Assembly (NCBI GenBank): GCA_016177735.1
Contig: JACOUS010000010.1
Location: 1-64,000 of the forward strand
DNA length: 64,000 nucleotides
Direction of reading: 5' to 3'
Source of the DNA: Ignavibacteriales bacterium
GTDB taxonomy: Bacteria > Bacteroidota > Ignavibacteria > Ignavibacteriales > Melioribacteraceae
In this document: positions 34,580-43,601 of the stretch, piece after piece
Numbering within the stretch: position 1 is the stretch's first letter
Layout of the letters: each line of letters starts with the position of its first letter
Notes under the pieces: generated by a model
The model's input: only the letters and a program-made list of their open reading frames with translations
What the model was told of the DNA's origin: nothing
Databases searched by the model: none
Position numbers and translations under genes: made by a program

Positions 34580-35032
34580 GTGATTACCATAAAAAGAACC
34601 GATTCGGAGAATCGAAATTTTATTGAAATGGTAAAATATCTCGATGCAGATTTAGCGATAAGAGACGGAGAAGACCATTCGTTTTATGCTCAGTTCAATA
34701 AGATAGACAAAATTAAATATGTGGTTGTTGCATACGAAAATGATAAAGCGGTGAGCTGCGGTGCAATAAAAGAATATGCGTCAAGCATCATGGAAGTTAA
34801 ACGAATGTACACATTGCCCGAAAGCAGAGGAAATGGAATTGCATCCAAAGTTTTAATTGAATTGGAAAAGTGGGCGTTAGAATTATCTTATGAAAAGTGC
34901 ATATTGGAAACCGGCAAGAAACAACCCGAAGCAATAGCGCTTTATAAAAAAAACGGATACAAAATAATTCCCAATTACGGGCAGTATGCTGAGGCAGAAA
35001 ACAGTGTGTGCTTTGAAAAGGAAATCAAGTAA
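34580..35032 (+). CDS. GNAT-family N-acetyltransferase
   Basis: A 150-residue acetyltransferase. The acetyl-CoA site is visible as VKRMYTLPESRGNGIASKVLIELEKWA (R/Q-x-x-G-x-G/A pattern RGNGIA), followed by CILETGKKQPEAIALYKKNGYKII, the usual GNAT ending. The substrate is unknown. I prefer GTG 34580, with SD GGGAGG about 10 bp upstream, over TTG 34562, which precedes the SD. Confidence 0.88.
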   Translation: MITIKRTDSENRNFIEMVKYLDADLAIRDGEDHSFYAQFNKIDKIKYVVVAYENDKAVSCGAIKEYASSIMEVKRMYTLPESRGNGIASKVLIELEKWALELSYEKCILETGKKQPEAIALYKKNGYKIIPNYGQYAEAENSVCFEKEIK

Positions 35033-35066
35033 TATTGGAAGTGCAAAATAACTTTACACATAAATT

Positions 35067-35201
35067 ATGTCATTCGTTGTTGATATAATATTATCATTTG
35101 TATGGAAATATATTTTGATGCCGGTTGTATTTGTTGTTTCAGCCCCATTCATAATTATTATTTCACTCTTTAAAAAAAGGCAATTTAGTTTCGAATGTTA
35201 A
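35067..35201 (+). CDS. Possible 44-residue membrane peptide
   Basis: A short frame, MSFVVDIILSFVWKYILMPV followed by VFVVSAPFIIIISLFKKRQF and SFEC, sits alone in the 275-bp gap before the next gene. It is strongly hydrophobic with a positively charged end, as in small inner-membrane proteins with one long or two short helices. No SD is evident and no homologue is recognised, so the call is tentative. Confidence 0.35.
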   Translation: MSFVVDIILSFVWKYILMPVVFVVSAPFIIIISLFKKRQFSFEC

Positions 35202-35307
35202 ACTACTTTTGGCTAAGGTTCACACATTTTGAATGGAACGGGGAGATATTTTCGCACCATAATTTGTGAAGAGAAAAAACTTTTATTGAAAAAATAATTT
35301 ACACGAT

Positions 35308-35895
35308 ATGAAAAAAATCTTTTTACTTGTTCTACTATTTAATTCGCTTGCTTTTGCACAAATGGTAAAGTTTGGCGAAGCGCGCGGTTTGTTTATGGCT
35401 GTCGGAGTTGGTCCGAGATTTCCCGTCGGAGATTTTGCAGATAACCAAAACATCGGCGTGGGTGTTAACGTAACTTTTTCTTACACAGATAACGAGCTGC
35501 TTCCCGTATTTTTTTACACCGGTATCGGTTACCAGCATTATCCGGGCAGACAAGATTTCTACAAGAAAACCGATTACGCATCATTCTCAAGCAACGTACT
35601 TGTAGTAACGCCCGGCGTGCGTTACTATTTCAAACCGATAATCAACGAAGGCATACTTCTGATGCCGGTCATAGATGCCGGAATCGAATTCGCGTACTTC
35701 GAAAAATTTCATCAGTACAAAATCGATCGCGGCAGACAAAATTTTGTTGAAGAAAACGGCAAGCTCGGTTTTCATGTCGGCGGCGGATTTTCAATGTTCA
35801 TTCTCGATGTTGTTACTTACTATAATTATTTGCACAACAATCATTACATCTCTTTCGATCTTCGGGTTAACATTCCAATATTTGTAAAAATATAG
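35308..35895 (+). CDS. Predicted outer-membrane beta-barrel protein
   Basis: A 195-residue protein with signal peptide MKKIFLLVLLFNSLAFAQ and alternating hydrophobic strands with aromatic ends (GLFMAVGVGPRFPVGDF, IGVGVNVTFSYT, VFFYTGIGYQHYPG, VLVVTPGVRYYF, GFHVGGGFSMFILDVVTYYNY, YISFDLRVNIPIF). This is the pattern of small eight-stranded outer-membrane barrels common in Bacteroidota. Function unknown. It ends 11 bp before the enoyl-CoA hydratase gene and may be co-transcribed with it. Confidence 0.75.
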   Translation: MKKIFLLVLLFNSLAFAQMVKFGEARGLFMAVGVGPRFPVGDFADNQNIGVGVNVTFSYTDNELLPVFFYTGIGYQHYPGRQDFYKKTDYASFSSNVLVVTPGVRYYFKPIINEGILLMPVIDAGIEFAYFEKFHQYKIDRGRQNFVEENGKLGFHVGGGFSMFILDVVTYYNYLHNNHYISFDLRVNIPIFVKI

Positions 35896-35906
35896 ACGAG
35901 GTTTCT

Positions 35907-36689
35907 ATGGAATTCCAAAACATCAAATATGAAGTGAGAAACAGAATTGCAGTAGTTACAATTAACCGCCCCGATAAACTAAACGCGCTCAACAAATCTG
36001 TACTCGATGAATTGAAAGAATGTTTTACGGTTATCAAAACAAATGACGAAGTTGATGTTACGATAATAACCGGTGCCGGAGAAAAATCTTTTGTTGCCGG
36101 CGCAGATATTTCCGAGCTGAGCAAAGTTGATGTTGTGAGCGGGAAAAATTTTTCCGAGTTCGGTCAGCAAGTTTTTAATTTGATCGAACGGCATGGCAAG
36201 CCGGTAATTGCCGCGGTAAACGGATTTGCACTCGGCGGCGGATGCGAACTTGCAATGGCGTGCCATGTAAGATATGCTTCACAGAATGCAAAGTTCGGGC
36301 AGCCCGAAGTTAATCTCGGAATTATTCCCGGTTACGGCGGAACGCAGCGGCTAAGCAAACTTGTTAACAGCGGGCTCGCGGCTGAATTAATTCTCACCGG
36401 TGATTTGATTGATGCGAACGAAGCATTGCGTATTGGACTCGTAAATAAAATATTTTCGCTTGATCAATTGATGAACAAAGCAATTGAGGCTGCAGAAAAA
36501 ATTTCATCGAAAGGACAAACAGCAGTGCAAATGGCGCTCAAAGCAATTATCAGCAGTGATGAAGTCTCCGAATCCGAAGGACAAAATATTGAATCGGCTC
36601 TCTTCGGTTTGTGCTGCGGCACTCAAGATTTTAAAGAAGGAACATCCGCCTTTCTTGAAAAGCGGAAACCAAATTTTTTAAATAGATAG
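35907..36689 (+). CDS. Enoyl-CoA hydratase (crotonase family)
   Basis: A 260-residue crotonase. NRPDKLNALN near the start, the oxyanion-hole segment KSFVAGADISEL, AAVNGFALGGGCELAMACH with the first catalytic Glu, and FGQPEVNLGIIPGYGGTQRL with the second Glu. Both Glu residues are present, supporting hydratase rather than isomerase activity. It hydrates 2-enoyl-CoA in beta-oxidation or related butyryl/crotonyl pathways. No other beta-oxidation genes are adjacent. Confidence 0.92.
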   Translation: MEFQNIKYEVRNRIAVVTINRPDKLNALNKSVLDELKECFTVIKTNDEVDVTIITGAGEKSFVAGADISELSKVDVVSGKNFSEFGQQVFNLIERHGKPVIAAVNGFALGGGCELAMACHVRYASQNAKFGQPEVNLGIIPGYGGTQRLSKLVNSGLAAELILTGDLIDANEALRIGLVNKIFSLDQLMNKAIEAAEKISSKGQTAVQMALKAIISSDEVSESEGQNIESALFGLCCGTQDFKEGTSAFLEKRKPNFLNR

Positions 36690-36742
36690 TAAAAGTTGCT
36701 TGAGTTGCGTATTTAATTGTCCCAGCATTTAGAGTCTGCTGC

Positions 36743-36815
36743 AAATCTCTCTGCGCACTCAGCGGCTCTGCGGTAAAAAGATTTTCACGCAAGGACGCAA
36801 GGAACGCGAAAAAAT
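36743..36815. repeat. Short 'ctctgcgcactcagcggctc / acgcaaggacgcaagg' dispersed repeat
   Basis: This GC-richer stretch (CTCTGCGCACTCAGCGGCTC ... TTTTCACGCAAGGACGCAAG) contrasts with the AT-rich surroundings and resembles 13604-13622. It fills the middle of the gap between the hydratase gene and the following one. Confidence 0.4.
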
Positions 36816-36921
36816 ATTCCTTGTAATTTAACAATACGCCTATAGATAGATGACATTTTGTAACTTTGTTAAATAATTTATTCATTCAAATACTTTTTCG
36901 ATTACACTTCATTACACCGCT

Positions 36922-37950
36922 ATGGCTTTAAAGAAAAAATTTACCGGTTACTTGCTGATTGCCGCAATTGCGCTTCTGCTTTCCAATGTTATAATTGACC
37001 TGATCAAAAAACCCGAAAAGCACGAAATCGTAAACGAACTAACTGTCCGGCAGATTGATTCCGTTTTTAATTTTGTGCTGAAGGAATATGGAATCGATTC
37101 GGCATGGATTTCAACGAAGAAATTAAAAATTGCAGATGAAGACTCGATCAATAAACAATATGTTGTGATGCTTCCATCGGATCTTCCGATTCCGCTGATA
37201 ATCCGCGACATCAACAAAATTATCGAGAAAGATATTACCGGATTTGTTTCGGAAGAGAAAAAAATTTTCGGCACAACTGAAATCAGAATTTATACGAACG
37301 AGATATTGAAACTTCAGGCGTCGTTAATTGCAGATCCAAACACAGTGCGGCAGAGAAACAATTTTGCTTTCATTATCAGCGATGCATTTGAATTGGGTGA
37401 AACTGATTACAATAAATTTCTGTATCTGCCGTACACTCTGTCAGTCGCAGTGGTGCCGGGCGAAACGGTTCCAGTCAAAGCGGATACTCTTAACAAATTT
37501 TCTAAAGAGTACATTGCATTGATTAATAATGAAATTTCAGGTGATAAATTCAAATTGGAACCGGGCGATCAAAAAGCTCTTTTGAAAAGATCAGTTGATA
37601 TGATAGTTAAGTCGCTGAACAAATCTCAGTTATTTGTTGTTGATGAGCAGTCCAAAATTTTTAACTCGACTGTTTATAATTTTGTCCGTGATGAATTTAA
37701 GAAAAAAGGAAAGAAGCTTGTTCATCTTTCCGAGTTTATTAAACTTGGCGCCGGTGATGAAACGGAATTGATTTCAAAATTCAAATTTCATTGTGAAGGT
37801 ATTAACGAAGCGAAACAGAAAATATTTTATTTGCCGTATGAAGATTTTTTGACGATCCGCGCCGAAGTAGAAAAGGCAAGAAAGAGAGGCAGCAGAGTAA
37901 TTCCTCTTTCATCAACAGTTTTGGTAAAAAATATCAAACAACAAAAATGA
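36922..37950 (+). CDS. Membrane-anchored protein resembling degenerate divergent polysaccharide deacetylase (YibQ-like)
   Basis: A 342-residue protein with one N-terminal membrane helix (YLLIAAIALLLSNVIIDLI). I do not firmly recognise it. The C-terminal 200 residues echo divergent polysaccharide deacetylases: NFAFIISDAFELGETDYNKF then YLPYTLSVAVVPGE (compare the family's IxDDxG ... LPxPxTxAxxP), SQLFVVDEQSKIFNSTVYNF (compare FFVDSxTxxxS) and RVIPLSSTV. The first metal-binding Asp pair reads SDAF and other expected His are not obvious, so it is probably catalytically dead. The N-terminal 120 residues are unassigned. It may have a structural or regulatory role at the cell wall. Confidence 0.5.
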   Translation: MALKKKFTGYLLIAAIALLLSNVIIDLIKKPEKHEIVNELTVRQIDSVFNFVLKEYGIDSAWISTKKLKIADEDSINKQYVVMLPSDLPIPLIIRDINKIIEKDITGFVSEEKKIFGTTEIRIYTNEILKLQASLIADPNTVRQRNNFAFIISDAFELGETDYNKFLYLPYTLSVAVVPGETVPVKADTLNKFSKEYIALINNEISGDKFKLEPGDQKALLKRSVDMIVKSLNKSQLFVVDEQSKIFNSTVYNFVRDEFKKKGKKLVHLSEFIKLGAGDETELISKFKFHCEGINEAKQKIFYLPYEDFLTIRAEVEKARKRGSRVIPLSSTVLVKNIKQQK

Positions 37951-38090
37951 TTTTGGAATACTTATCCGAAGGACTTCGCACGAGTAGTTATAAATCAGAA
38001 GAATTTGAATTTTCAGGCAAGTTGAGTTTGGAGGATGCTGTATAAAATGGATAAGGCAGCAATTAAATCATGCACTCATACATCTTAAAA

Positions 38091-38139
38091 TTCGTACCTC
38101 GTAAATCGTAATTCTTTTCGTCCCTCGTACTTAGTACTT
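38091..38139. repeat. TACGAAGTACGA-type dispersed repeat, inverted copy
   Basis: On the minus strand this reads AAGTACTAAGTACGAGGGAC, then GAAAAGAATTACGATTTACG and AGGTACGAATTTT, matching the words at 30111-30163. It abuts the stop of the M16 gene. Confidence 0.55.
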
Positions 38140-38140
38140 G

Positions 38141-39505
38141 CTATATTCTGTTGCCGTAAATGTCTAATTCAATGATGTCGTCGGAAAGAGTTTTCAACTG
38201 CGGAAGAATTTCTTTCTTGTCGCCAACGGCAATTACAACCGATTGATCGGGAAAAATATTTTCCTCAGCGGCAAGTTTTACTTCACCGCTAGTAACTTTA
38301 TCTAAATCTGCGGTGTAGCTGTTGTAGTAATCAACCGGCAGAGAATGAATAATTATCGGTGAAATGTTTTTGGCGATCTGCGTGTAAGTTTCAAAACGTG
38401 AAGGGAATTGTTTTATCAAATACGATTTGGCAAAGTTTATCTCTTCTTCCGAAATATTTTCTTTTATGCCTTTCAGCTCATTAAAAATTTCAGTAATTGC
38501 TTCTGCAGTATTTTTAATATTAACGGCGGTCGATACTTCAAAAAGAGCGGCATCTTTATAATAGTCGAAAGAAGAACCGGCGCCGTAAGTAAATCCGCGC
38601 CTCTCTCGCAAGTTTAGATTGATTCTGCTCGAAAATTGTCCGCCAAGAATTGTGTTCATAATTCGTGCGGAGTAAAAATCACCCGCATTTCTATTTTTGG
38701 AAAGATGCCCGATTCTAATTTCAGCTTGTGCGGAATCTTGTTTGTGGCAGAAGAAAAATTTTGTCGCTGATCTTTGCAGAGCAGGCAGAGCTTCAACGGA
38801 ACCGCGTTTCTGTCTCCAACCCGAAAGATATTTTTCAAAAAGATCGATCAACTCATTTTCATCGAGCGCGCCGACAACAACAATTTTGATATCCGCTTCT
38901 TCGATAAAATTTTTATAAAAACCGATCACATCTTCGTTGGAAATTGTCGCAACAGTTTCCGGGTAACCGATTTCAGGGAAAGCATAATTAACATTTTGGA
39001 AAATTTGTTTTTCAAAAGCTGATGATGCTATAAAAGAAGGTTCGTCGGAAAGTTGAATTAATCGATCTAATGTTTTCTTTTTCTCGCGGTTAAAATCTTT
39101 TTCTTCGAAACGCGGACGTAGAATTATTTTGGAAAAAAGTTCAACAGAGCGTTCGAAATTTTCTTTTAGAGAGAGAAGGGAGAAAGAAAAATTATCATGA
39201 TCGGACGAAATCATTAAAACGGAACCGAGTTTTTCAATTTCATTATTAAGTTGGAGCGCATCGTATTCGGCGGCGCCTTCATCAATTAGTAAAGAAGTTA
39301 AGAACGCCAATCCTTTTTTATCGGACGGGTCTAATCTGCTTCCTGAAAAAGTCATCGCAAAAGTTTGCACAATCGGAAGTTTATCTTTTTGAACAAAGTA
39401 GATTTCAATTCCGTTGTTAAGTTCCAGCACTTTAATTTGCGGAATCTCGAAAGAAATTTTTTCGCCGGATTCAGGCGGAGTCGATCTATCAACTGTATTT
39501 ATCAT
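38141..39505 (-). CDS. M16 peptidase family protein, inactive-type subunit
   Basis: A 454-residue M16 (insulinase/MPP) fold. At the position of the zinc motif HxxEH it has GLAFLTSLLIDEGA, so the metal ligands are missing. It keeps the C-terminal substrate-binding pair region (NLRERRGFTYGAGSSFDYYKDAALFEVS), typical of the non-catalytic partner in two-subunit M16 proteases. Its start overlaps the end of the upstream active-subunit gene by 4 bp (ATGA), indicating translational coupling and a heterodimer. No signal peptide is seen, so a cytosolic or periplasmic assignment is open. Confidence 0.9.
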   Translation of the reverse strand: MINTVDRSTPPESGEKISFEIPQIKVLELNNGIEIYFVQKDKLPIVQTFAMTFSGSRLDPSDKKGLAFLTSLLIDEGAAEYDALQLNNEIEKLGSVLMISSDHDNFSFSLLSLKENFERSVELFSKIILRPRFEEKDFNREKKKTLDRLIQLSDEPSFIASSAFEKQIFQNVNYAFPEIGYPETVATISNEDVIGFYKNFIEEADIKIVVVGALDENELIDLFEKYLSGWRQKRGSVEALPALQRSATKFFFCHKQDSAQAEIRIGHLSKNRNAGDFYSARIMNTILGGQFSSRINLNLRERRGFTYGAGSSFDYYKDAALFEVSTAVNIKNTAEAITEIFNELKGIKENISEEEINFAKSYLIKQFPSRFETYTQIAKNISPIIIHSLPVDYYNSYTADLDKVTSGEVKLAAEENIFPDQSVVIAVGDKKEILPQLKTLSDDIIELDIYGNRI

Positions 39506-40773
39506 TTTGTCTTTGGGATTATATTTAATTCAACATACGGTTTGAGCAAATATTTTTTTGCTGCGTTAATTACATCTTCTGCGGTAACTTTCTCGTAACG
39601 TTCGATATCATATATTAAAGAATCCGGTTCGTTCAAATAAAAATTGTAGTGATTGAGGTGGTCAACAATTGTATCCAGCTTTTGAAGAGAATAAATGTAT
39701 GAAGATTTGATGCTGTTCTTTGCGCGAATTAGTTCGTCTTCGTCAACACCGTTTGAAATTAGTTTGTTGATCTCAATTAAGATATCTTCTTTTATCTGCT
39801 CTAATGTTATTCCGGGCTTTGCAGTAGAAATTATGATAAACGATCCGCAAAGATTTGCAGAATATTGAAACGAAGAAACGTCTTGCGCTGTTTGTGTATC
39901 GAACAATAATTTTTTCTGCAGACGGGAATTTTTTGACGACGAAAGTAATTCCGAAAGAATATCAAGAGAGGCATCATCCAAACCGAACATTTTATCGGAA
40001 TGCCATGTGAGATACAAACGCGGAAGCTGAACATTATCCTCATGAATTATTTTTTTTGCTTCGTGCAGTTTTTGTTCGTGCGCAAAAAGATCGGGAATAT
40101 CTCTGCCGCTCTTAATTCCGCTAAAATATTTCTCGATTAATTTTTTTGCAGTATCCTTCTGAAAATTTCCGCCGAGCACAAGTGTTGCATTGGCGGGCGA
40201 GTAGTAAGTTTCAAAAAAATTACGAACGTCATTCAGCTCAAATTTTTCGATATCTTCCATCCATCCGATCGTGGGCCACGAGTACGGATGTTCCGGCGTA
40301 AAAAGATTTGAAAATAATTTTTCCCATGCGAGACCGTACGGCTGATTATCATAGCGCTGGCGCCGTTCATTCATCACAACATCTTTTTGGTTATCGAGTT
40401 TTTCTTGTGTTAATGCCGGAAGTAGGAATCCCATTCTATCGGATTCGAGCCATAGAAGTAACTCGAGATAATCTGCCGGAACGGATTCGTAATAATTTGT
40501 TCGATCCAGCGAAGTTGAGCCGTTCAAAGTTCCGCCGGCTTCCTGAATAAATCTGAAGTGACCTTCCTTCGGAACATTTTGCGAACCTTGAAACATCATG
40601 TGTTCGAAGAGGTGCGCAAAACCCGTTTTGCCCGGCTTTTCATTTGCCGAACCGACTCTGTACCAAATGTTTGCCGCAACAAGAGGAACGGATAAATCCT
40701 GATACAAAATTACTTCGAGTCCGTTTTCAAGCTGAAATTTTTCGTAATCTATTTTAAGTAAGTTGTTTTGCAT
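39502..40773 (-). CDS. M16 zinc peptidase, catalytic subunit
   Basis: A 423-residue M16 peptidase. The inverted zinc motif is GFAHLFEHMMFQGSQN (HLFEH), and the distal Glu ligand is expected about 70-75 residues later (within the MNERRQRYDNQPYG to LFTPEHPYS region). WYRVGSANEKPGKTGFAHLFEH is the classical entry. It degrades oligopeptides or processes precursors together with the inactive subunit encoded directly downstream (4-bp overlap). No signal peptide is visible. Confidence 0.93.
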   Translation of the reverse strand: MQNNLLKIDYEKFQLENGLEVILYQDLSVPLVAANIWYRVGSANEKPGKTGFAHLFEHMMFQGSQNVPKEGHFRFIQEAGGTLNGSTSLDRTNYYESVPADYLELLLWLESDRMGFLLPALTQEKLDNQKDVVMNERRQRYDNQPYGLAWEKLFSNLFTPEHPYSWPTIGWMEDIEKFELNDVRNFFETYYSPANATLVLGGNFQKDTAKKLIEKYFSGIKSGRDIPDLFAHEQKLHEAKKIIHEDNVQLPRLYLTWHSDKMFGLDDASLDILSELLSSSKNSRLQKKLLFDTQTAQDVSSFQYSANLCGSFIIISTAKPGITLEQIKEDILIEINKLISNGVDEDELIRAKNSIKSSYIYSLQKLDTIVDHLNHYNFYLNEPDSLIYDIERYEKVTAEDVINAAKKYLLKPYVELNIIPKTK

Positions 40774-40899
40774 ATCGTTAGTAATTGATAAAATACCGGT
40801 TATAATTTTTGGAATTGAAAAACGATTTTCTTTTTTCTAAGTTCACGGCAAAATTAATCGAAAGATTATTATCAACCTATAGAAAAATTTTCTGCCTAT

Positions 40900-41691
40900 A
40901 TGAATTTCAGAATATTGCTTATCTGCGCTTTACTGATATTAAACTTTGTGACATACTTGCGCTTCCGGAAAACAAAGTTCAATTATTTCTTTTTTGTTGT
41001 GTCGTTAATTGATTCACTGCACATCATTGTTAATTCTATTTTCCATTTTAATAATGCGGTGATCTACTTTTCATATGTAAGCTTCTGCTATTTTATTGTT
41101 TTCCCTCTTTTCGAAAATAAAATTAAGGCATTATTGCTCTTGTCAACGGCAGTATCGTTAATTTATTATATCGATCACCCGGTGTTGACTATGATGAATG
41201 TAATAATTATCCAGTCTGCAATGATAATCTTTCTATTCACATCAATTAGGTTAACGATTCACGACAAAGAGAAAATAGAACCATTCAAAGTTTTCTTGAT
41301 AGCCAGTTTACTGCTTAATATTATCAGAATTTATTTTTATTTCAACGAGCTTAGCATGTTCATGTTGTATTTCGATAAGATTACCGTAGTAGATTTTTTG
41401 ATTACAGCATTAATTACTGTCGCCGGACCGGCTTATTATAAAGTAAATCTTCCAACGATTAACAAGGCAAGGGCTTCAAAGCAAGATCTAAACCAAATAG
41501 AAATACAGGTTATTGAACTGATCACGAAAGGTTTTACAAGCCATGAAATTGCCGATAAATTATTCGTGAGCAAAAAGACTGTGGATTTTTATAGGGCAAG
41601 TATCAAAACAAAACTGAATGTCTCGAAAAAGTCCGAGCTTGTTACGTACTACAACACAAATATTTACCAAAGCTACGAGGCAGAAAATTAG
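40900..41691 (+). CDS. Membrane-anchored LuxR-type transcriptional regulator
   Basis: A 263-residue protein. Residues 1-190 form about six hydrophobic helices (ILLICALLILNFVTYL, FFFVVSLIDSLHIIV, VIYFSYVSFCYFIVFPLF, ALLLLSTAVSLIYYI, IIIQSAMIIFLFTSI, VFLIASLLLNIIRIYF). Residues about 195-255 are a LuxR/FixJ helix-turn-helix (IEIQVIELITKGFTSHEIAD followed by KLFVSKKTVDFYRASI). The design suggests direct signal transfer from membrane to DNA, as in some Bacteroidota regulators. A series of TTAGTAC inverted repeats 120-290 bp downstream could be its sites. The start at 40900 yields an N-terminal membrane helix; a frame-shifted open frame over the start is a shadow. Confidence 0.88.
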   Translation: MNFRILLICALLILNFVTYLRFRKTKFNYFFFVVSLIDSLHIIVNSIFHFNNAVIYFSYVSFCYFIVFPLFENKIKALLLLSTAVSLIYYIDHPVLTMMNVIIIQSAMIIFLFTSIRLTIHDKEKIEPFKVFLIASLLLNIIRIYFYFNELSMFMLYFDKITVVDFLITALITVAGPAYYKVNLPTINKARASKQDLNQIEIQVIELITKGFTSHEIADKLFVSKKTVDFYRASIKTKLNVSKKSELVTYYNTNIYQSYEAEN

Positions 41692-41812
41692 TTATATGTA
41701 AAATGTGAAATGGAAAAGGATGCAGTCTGCAATTATTAAAAAATTCCATTTAATCTTTTCCGTATTACATTTATCAAATTACGATACGCTGTTTTTCGGA
41801 CGAAAACACATC

Positions 41813-41980
41813 TTAGTATAAAGTACTAATGAATTTTTAGTACAAAATCCTATCAAGTTTAGTACTTTGTACTAATGGCAAACTCTACTTACTAAATTAT
41901 TTTTGCACCAAAAAAAGCGAACACCTTTATGCTTGGTGCAAACGGCTCATCTTATAAATTCTATTAGTACTTTACTTTAA
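41813..41980. promoter_or_regulatory. Cluster of four TTAGTAC-(3)-GTACTAA type sites
   Basis: TTAGTAT-AAA-GTACTAA (41813-41829, one mismatch), TTAGTAC-AAA-(half site, 41837-41853), TTAGTAC-TTT-GTACTAA (41859-41875, perfect) and TTAGTAC-TTT-ACTTTAA (41964-41980, partial). The first three centres are 22-24 bp apart, about two helical turns. This is the layout of an operator array. The rest of the 370-bp gap shows no gene. The likely binder is the adjacent LuxR-type regulator, by proximity only. Confidence 0.55.
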
Positions 41981-42061
41981 TATCGTTTTTGATTTATCAG
42001 CTGATTTTATCACAAATATGATAACCACTCTTTTAAGAAATCAGATACATTTTCGGGGTAC

Positions 42062-42343
42062 TTGAGGGCAATTGCAAAAGAGGAAAAATATCATGAAGCA
42101 TGGATCGAAAGCTTTGATGCCGGATTTAACAGTCAATCCGAAAAACTGATTGAGTTGGTAAACTTGCTTTGGGCAATTCCCGGGGGCAACGGATTGCCCG
42201 ATCCGCTTCATGATTATTCTGTAAATCTTCATGTTGTTTCTCAAAAACTAAAACTGCTTTGCGAAAATAAAAATGTGTTGTTCAAGCAAACAATGGATTG
42301 TATTAGTTGCGTTAAGCAGCTGAAGTTTTTTATCAATTGTTAG
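42062..42343 (+). CDS. Possible small protein downstream of the TTAGTAC array
   Basis: A 93-residue frame with TTG as its only possible start (the frame opens at 42005). Codon choice and composition look coding (WIESFDAGFNSQSEKLIELV, NLLWAIPGGNGLPDPLHDYS), with four Cys in the C-terminal half (LLCENKN, DCISCVK, INC). No family recognised. No SD precedes the TTG. It might be a fragment of a longer gene whose 5' end was lost, or a genuine small protein controlled by the upstream sites. Confidence 0.4.
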   Translation: MRAIAKEEKYHEAWIESFDAGFNSQSEKLIELVNLLWAIPGGNGLPDPLHDYSVNLHVVSQKLKLLCENKNVLFKQTMDCISCVKQLKFFINC

Positions 42344-42371
42344 CAAGCTTTAAGCTTACAACTCAACAAAG

Positions 42372-43601
42372 TTACTCTTCCAAAATAAATCCGATTCGTT
42401 CGAGCAAGCCATCGATGTTCGAGCGTGGATAGATATCAAAAATTTTGCAGAGAAGGGGATAGATATCTACATTCCACACTGTTCCGGTTCTGTAACCTTT
42501 TTTGAATTTTGGTCCGGCGGCAAGAAAGATTCCGTGCATATCGAGATTGTTATTATCGTATCCGTGATTTCCTTTTGTTTTGTTGAGCCAATCGTTTTTT
42601 GTGTTTGCAATTAAAGACCAGCCTATATCCGCAACAATAATTATCGAATAGATGAAAGGATTTTTATTGTAGTGGTAATAAGCCGGCATTTCTGTTTTTA
42701 AAAAAACTTTGTAATGATTTTCATTTTTCTTAATGATGTTGTACACTTCCAACAATTTTTCTTTCGGCGGTTCGATCTGCATGAAAGGACCGTCGTCGTT
42801 AAATCTGCATTTATAACCGTCAATCATTTTTTCTATGTTGATTACTCTCTCTTTGGAAATGTTAGTCATCCCGTGATCTGAAACTATGATAACATTAACG
42901 CTGTCTCTCATTTTTATTTCGTCAAGTTTGGTAAACAACAATCCGGCAATACCGTCCAATCTCTGAATTGCGTGGTTTACTTCCGGCGAGTCAGTTCCGT
43001 AATCATGCCCGAAAGAATCCGTATCATGAAAATAAAGAGTGATAAAATGCGGGCGCTTTTCAATCGGCAGTTTCAACCAATCAATAACACCGTCAACTCT
43101 TTCTTCGTACGGGCGGTTGTGATCATATTGTTCTCTGTAAGTTGGTTTTCTGCTTGCAAGATGCAGTTCCGAGCCGGGCCAAAAATAACTTGCCGTAGTA
43201 ATGCCTTGCCGTTCTGCAGTTTCCCAAAATGCTTCGCCGAGATACCATTTGCTGTTTCGTATTGCAGATGTATCGCTCATGCCGTACCAGTCATTTTGTT
43301 TGTAATCTCCAAACGAGTTGCTGATTATTCCGTGGTTCTCCGTGTACATTCCGGTGATGATAGAAATATGATTCGGAAAAGTTTTGGATGGAAATGCCGG
43401 GCGCAGTGATAATGCCGAAGTGCCTTCCAATTTCATTTTATTAAGATTAGGAGTGATGTTACGATTCAAGTAATCCCATCTAAAACCATCGAATGAAATT
43501 AATATTAGGTATGGTTTTCCGGCAGCGGTTTTACTTTGACTGAAAGAAATGCTGGTTATAAATAAAGATAGAACGAATAATGCTGAGAGTATTTTTTTCA
43601 T
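42372..43601 (-). CDS. Exported nucleotide pyrophosphatase/phosphodiesterase (alkaline phosphatase superfamily)
   Basis: A 409-residue NPP-type enzyme with a signal peptide (MKKILSALFVLSLFITSISFS). Metal ligands and nucleophile are visible: SFDGFRWDYL, FPSKTFPNHISIITG with the Thr nucleophile, HDTDSFGHDYG, IIVSDHGMTN, and a final His in NKTKGNHGYDNN. The family hydrolyses nucleotide phosphodiester or pyrophosphate bonds, or lysophospholipids, in the periplasm or at the surface. Length is normal. It is divergent from the TonB-dependent receptor gene, with a 490-bp gap between them. Confidence 0.92.
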   Translation of the reverse strand: MKKILSALFVLSLFITSISFSQSKTAAGKPYLILISFDGFRWDYLNRNITPNLNKMKLEGTSALSLRPAFPSKTFPNHISIITGMYTENHGIISNSFGDYKQNDWYGMSDTSAIRNSKWYLGEAFWETAERQGITTASYFWPGSELHLASRKPTYREQYDHNRPYEERVDGVIDWLKLPIEKRPHFITLYFHDTDSFGHDYGTDSPEVNHAIQRLDGIAGLLFTKLDEIKMRDSVNVIIVSDHGMTNISKERVINIEKMIDGYKCRFNDDGPFMQIEPPKEKLLEVYNIIKKNENHYKVFLKTEMPAYYHYNKNPFIYSIIIVADIGWSLIANTKNDWLNKTKGNHGYDNNNLDMHGIFLAAGPKFKKGYRTGTVWNVDIYPLLCKIFDIYPRSNIDGLLERIGFILEE

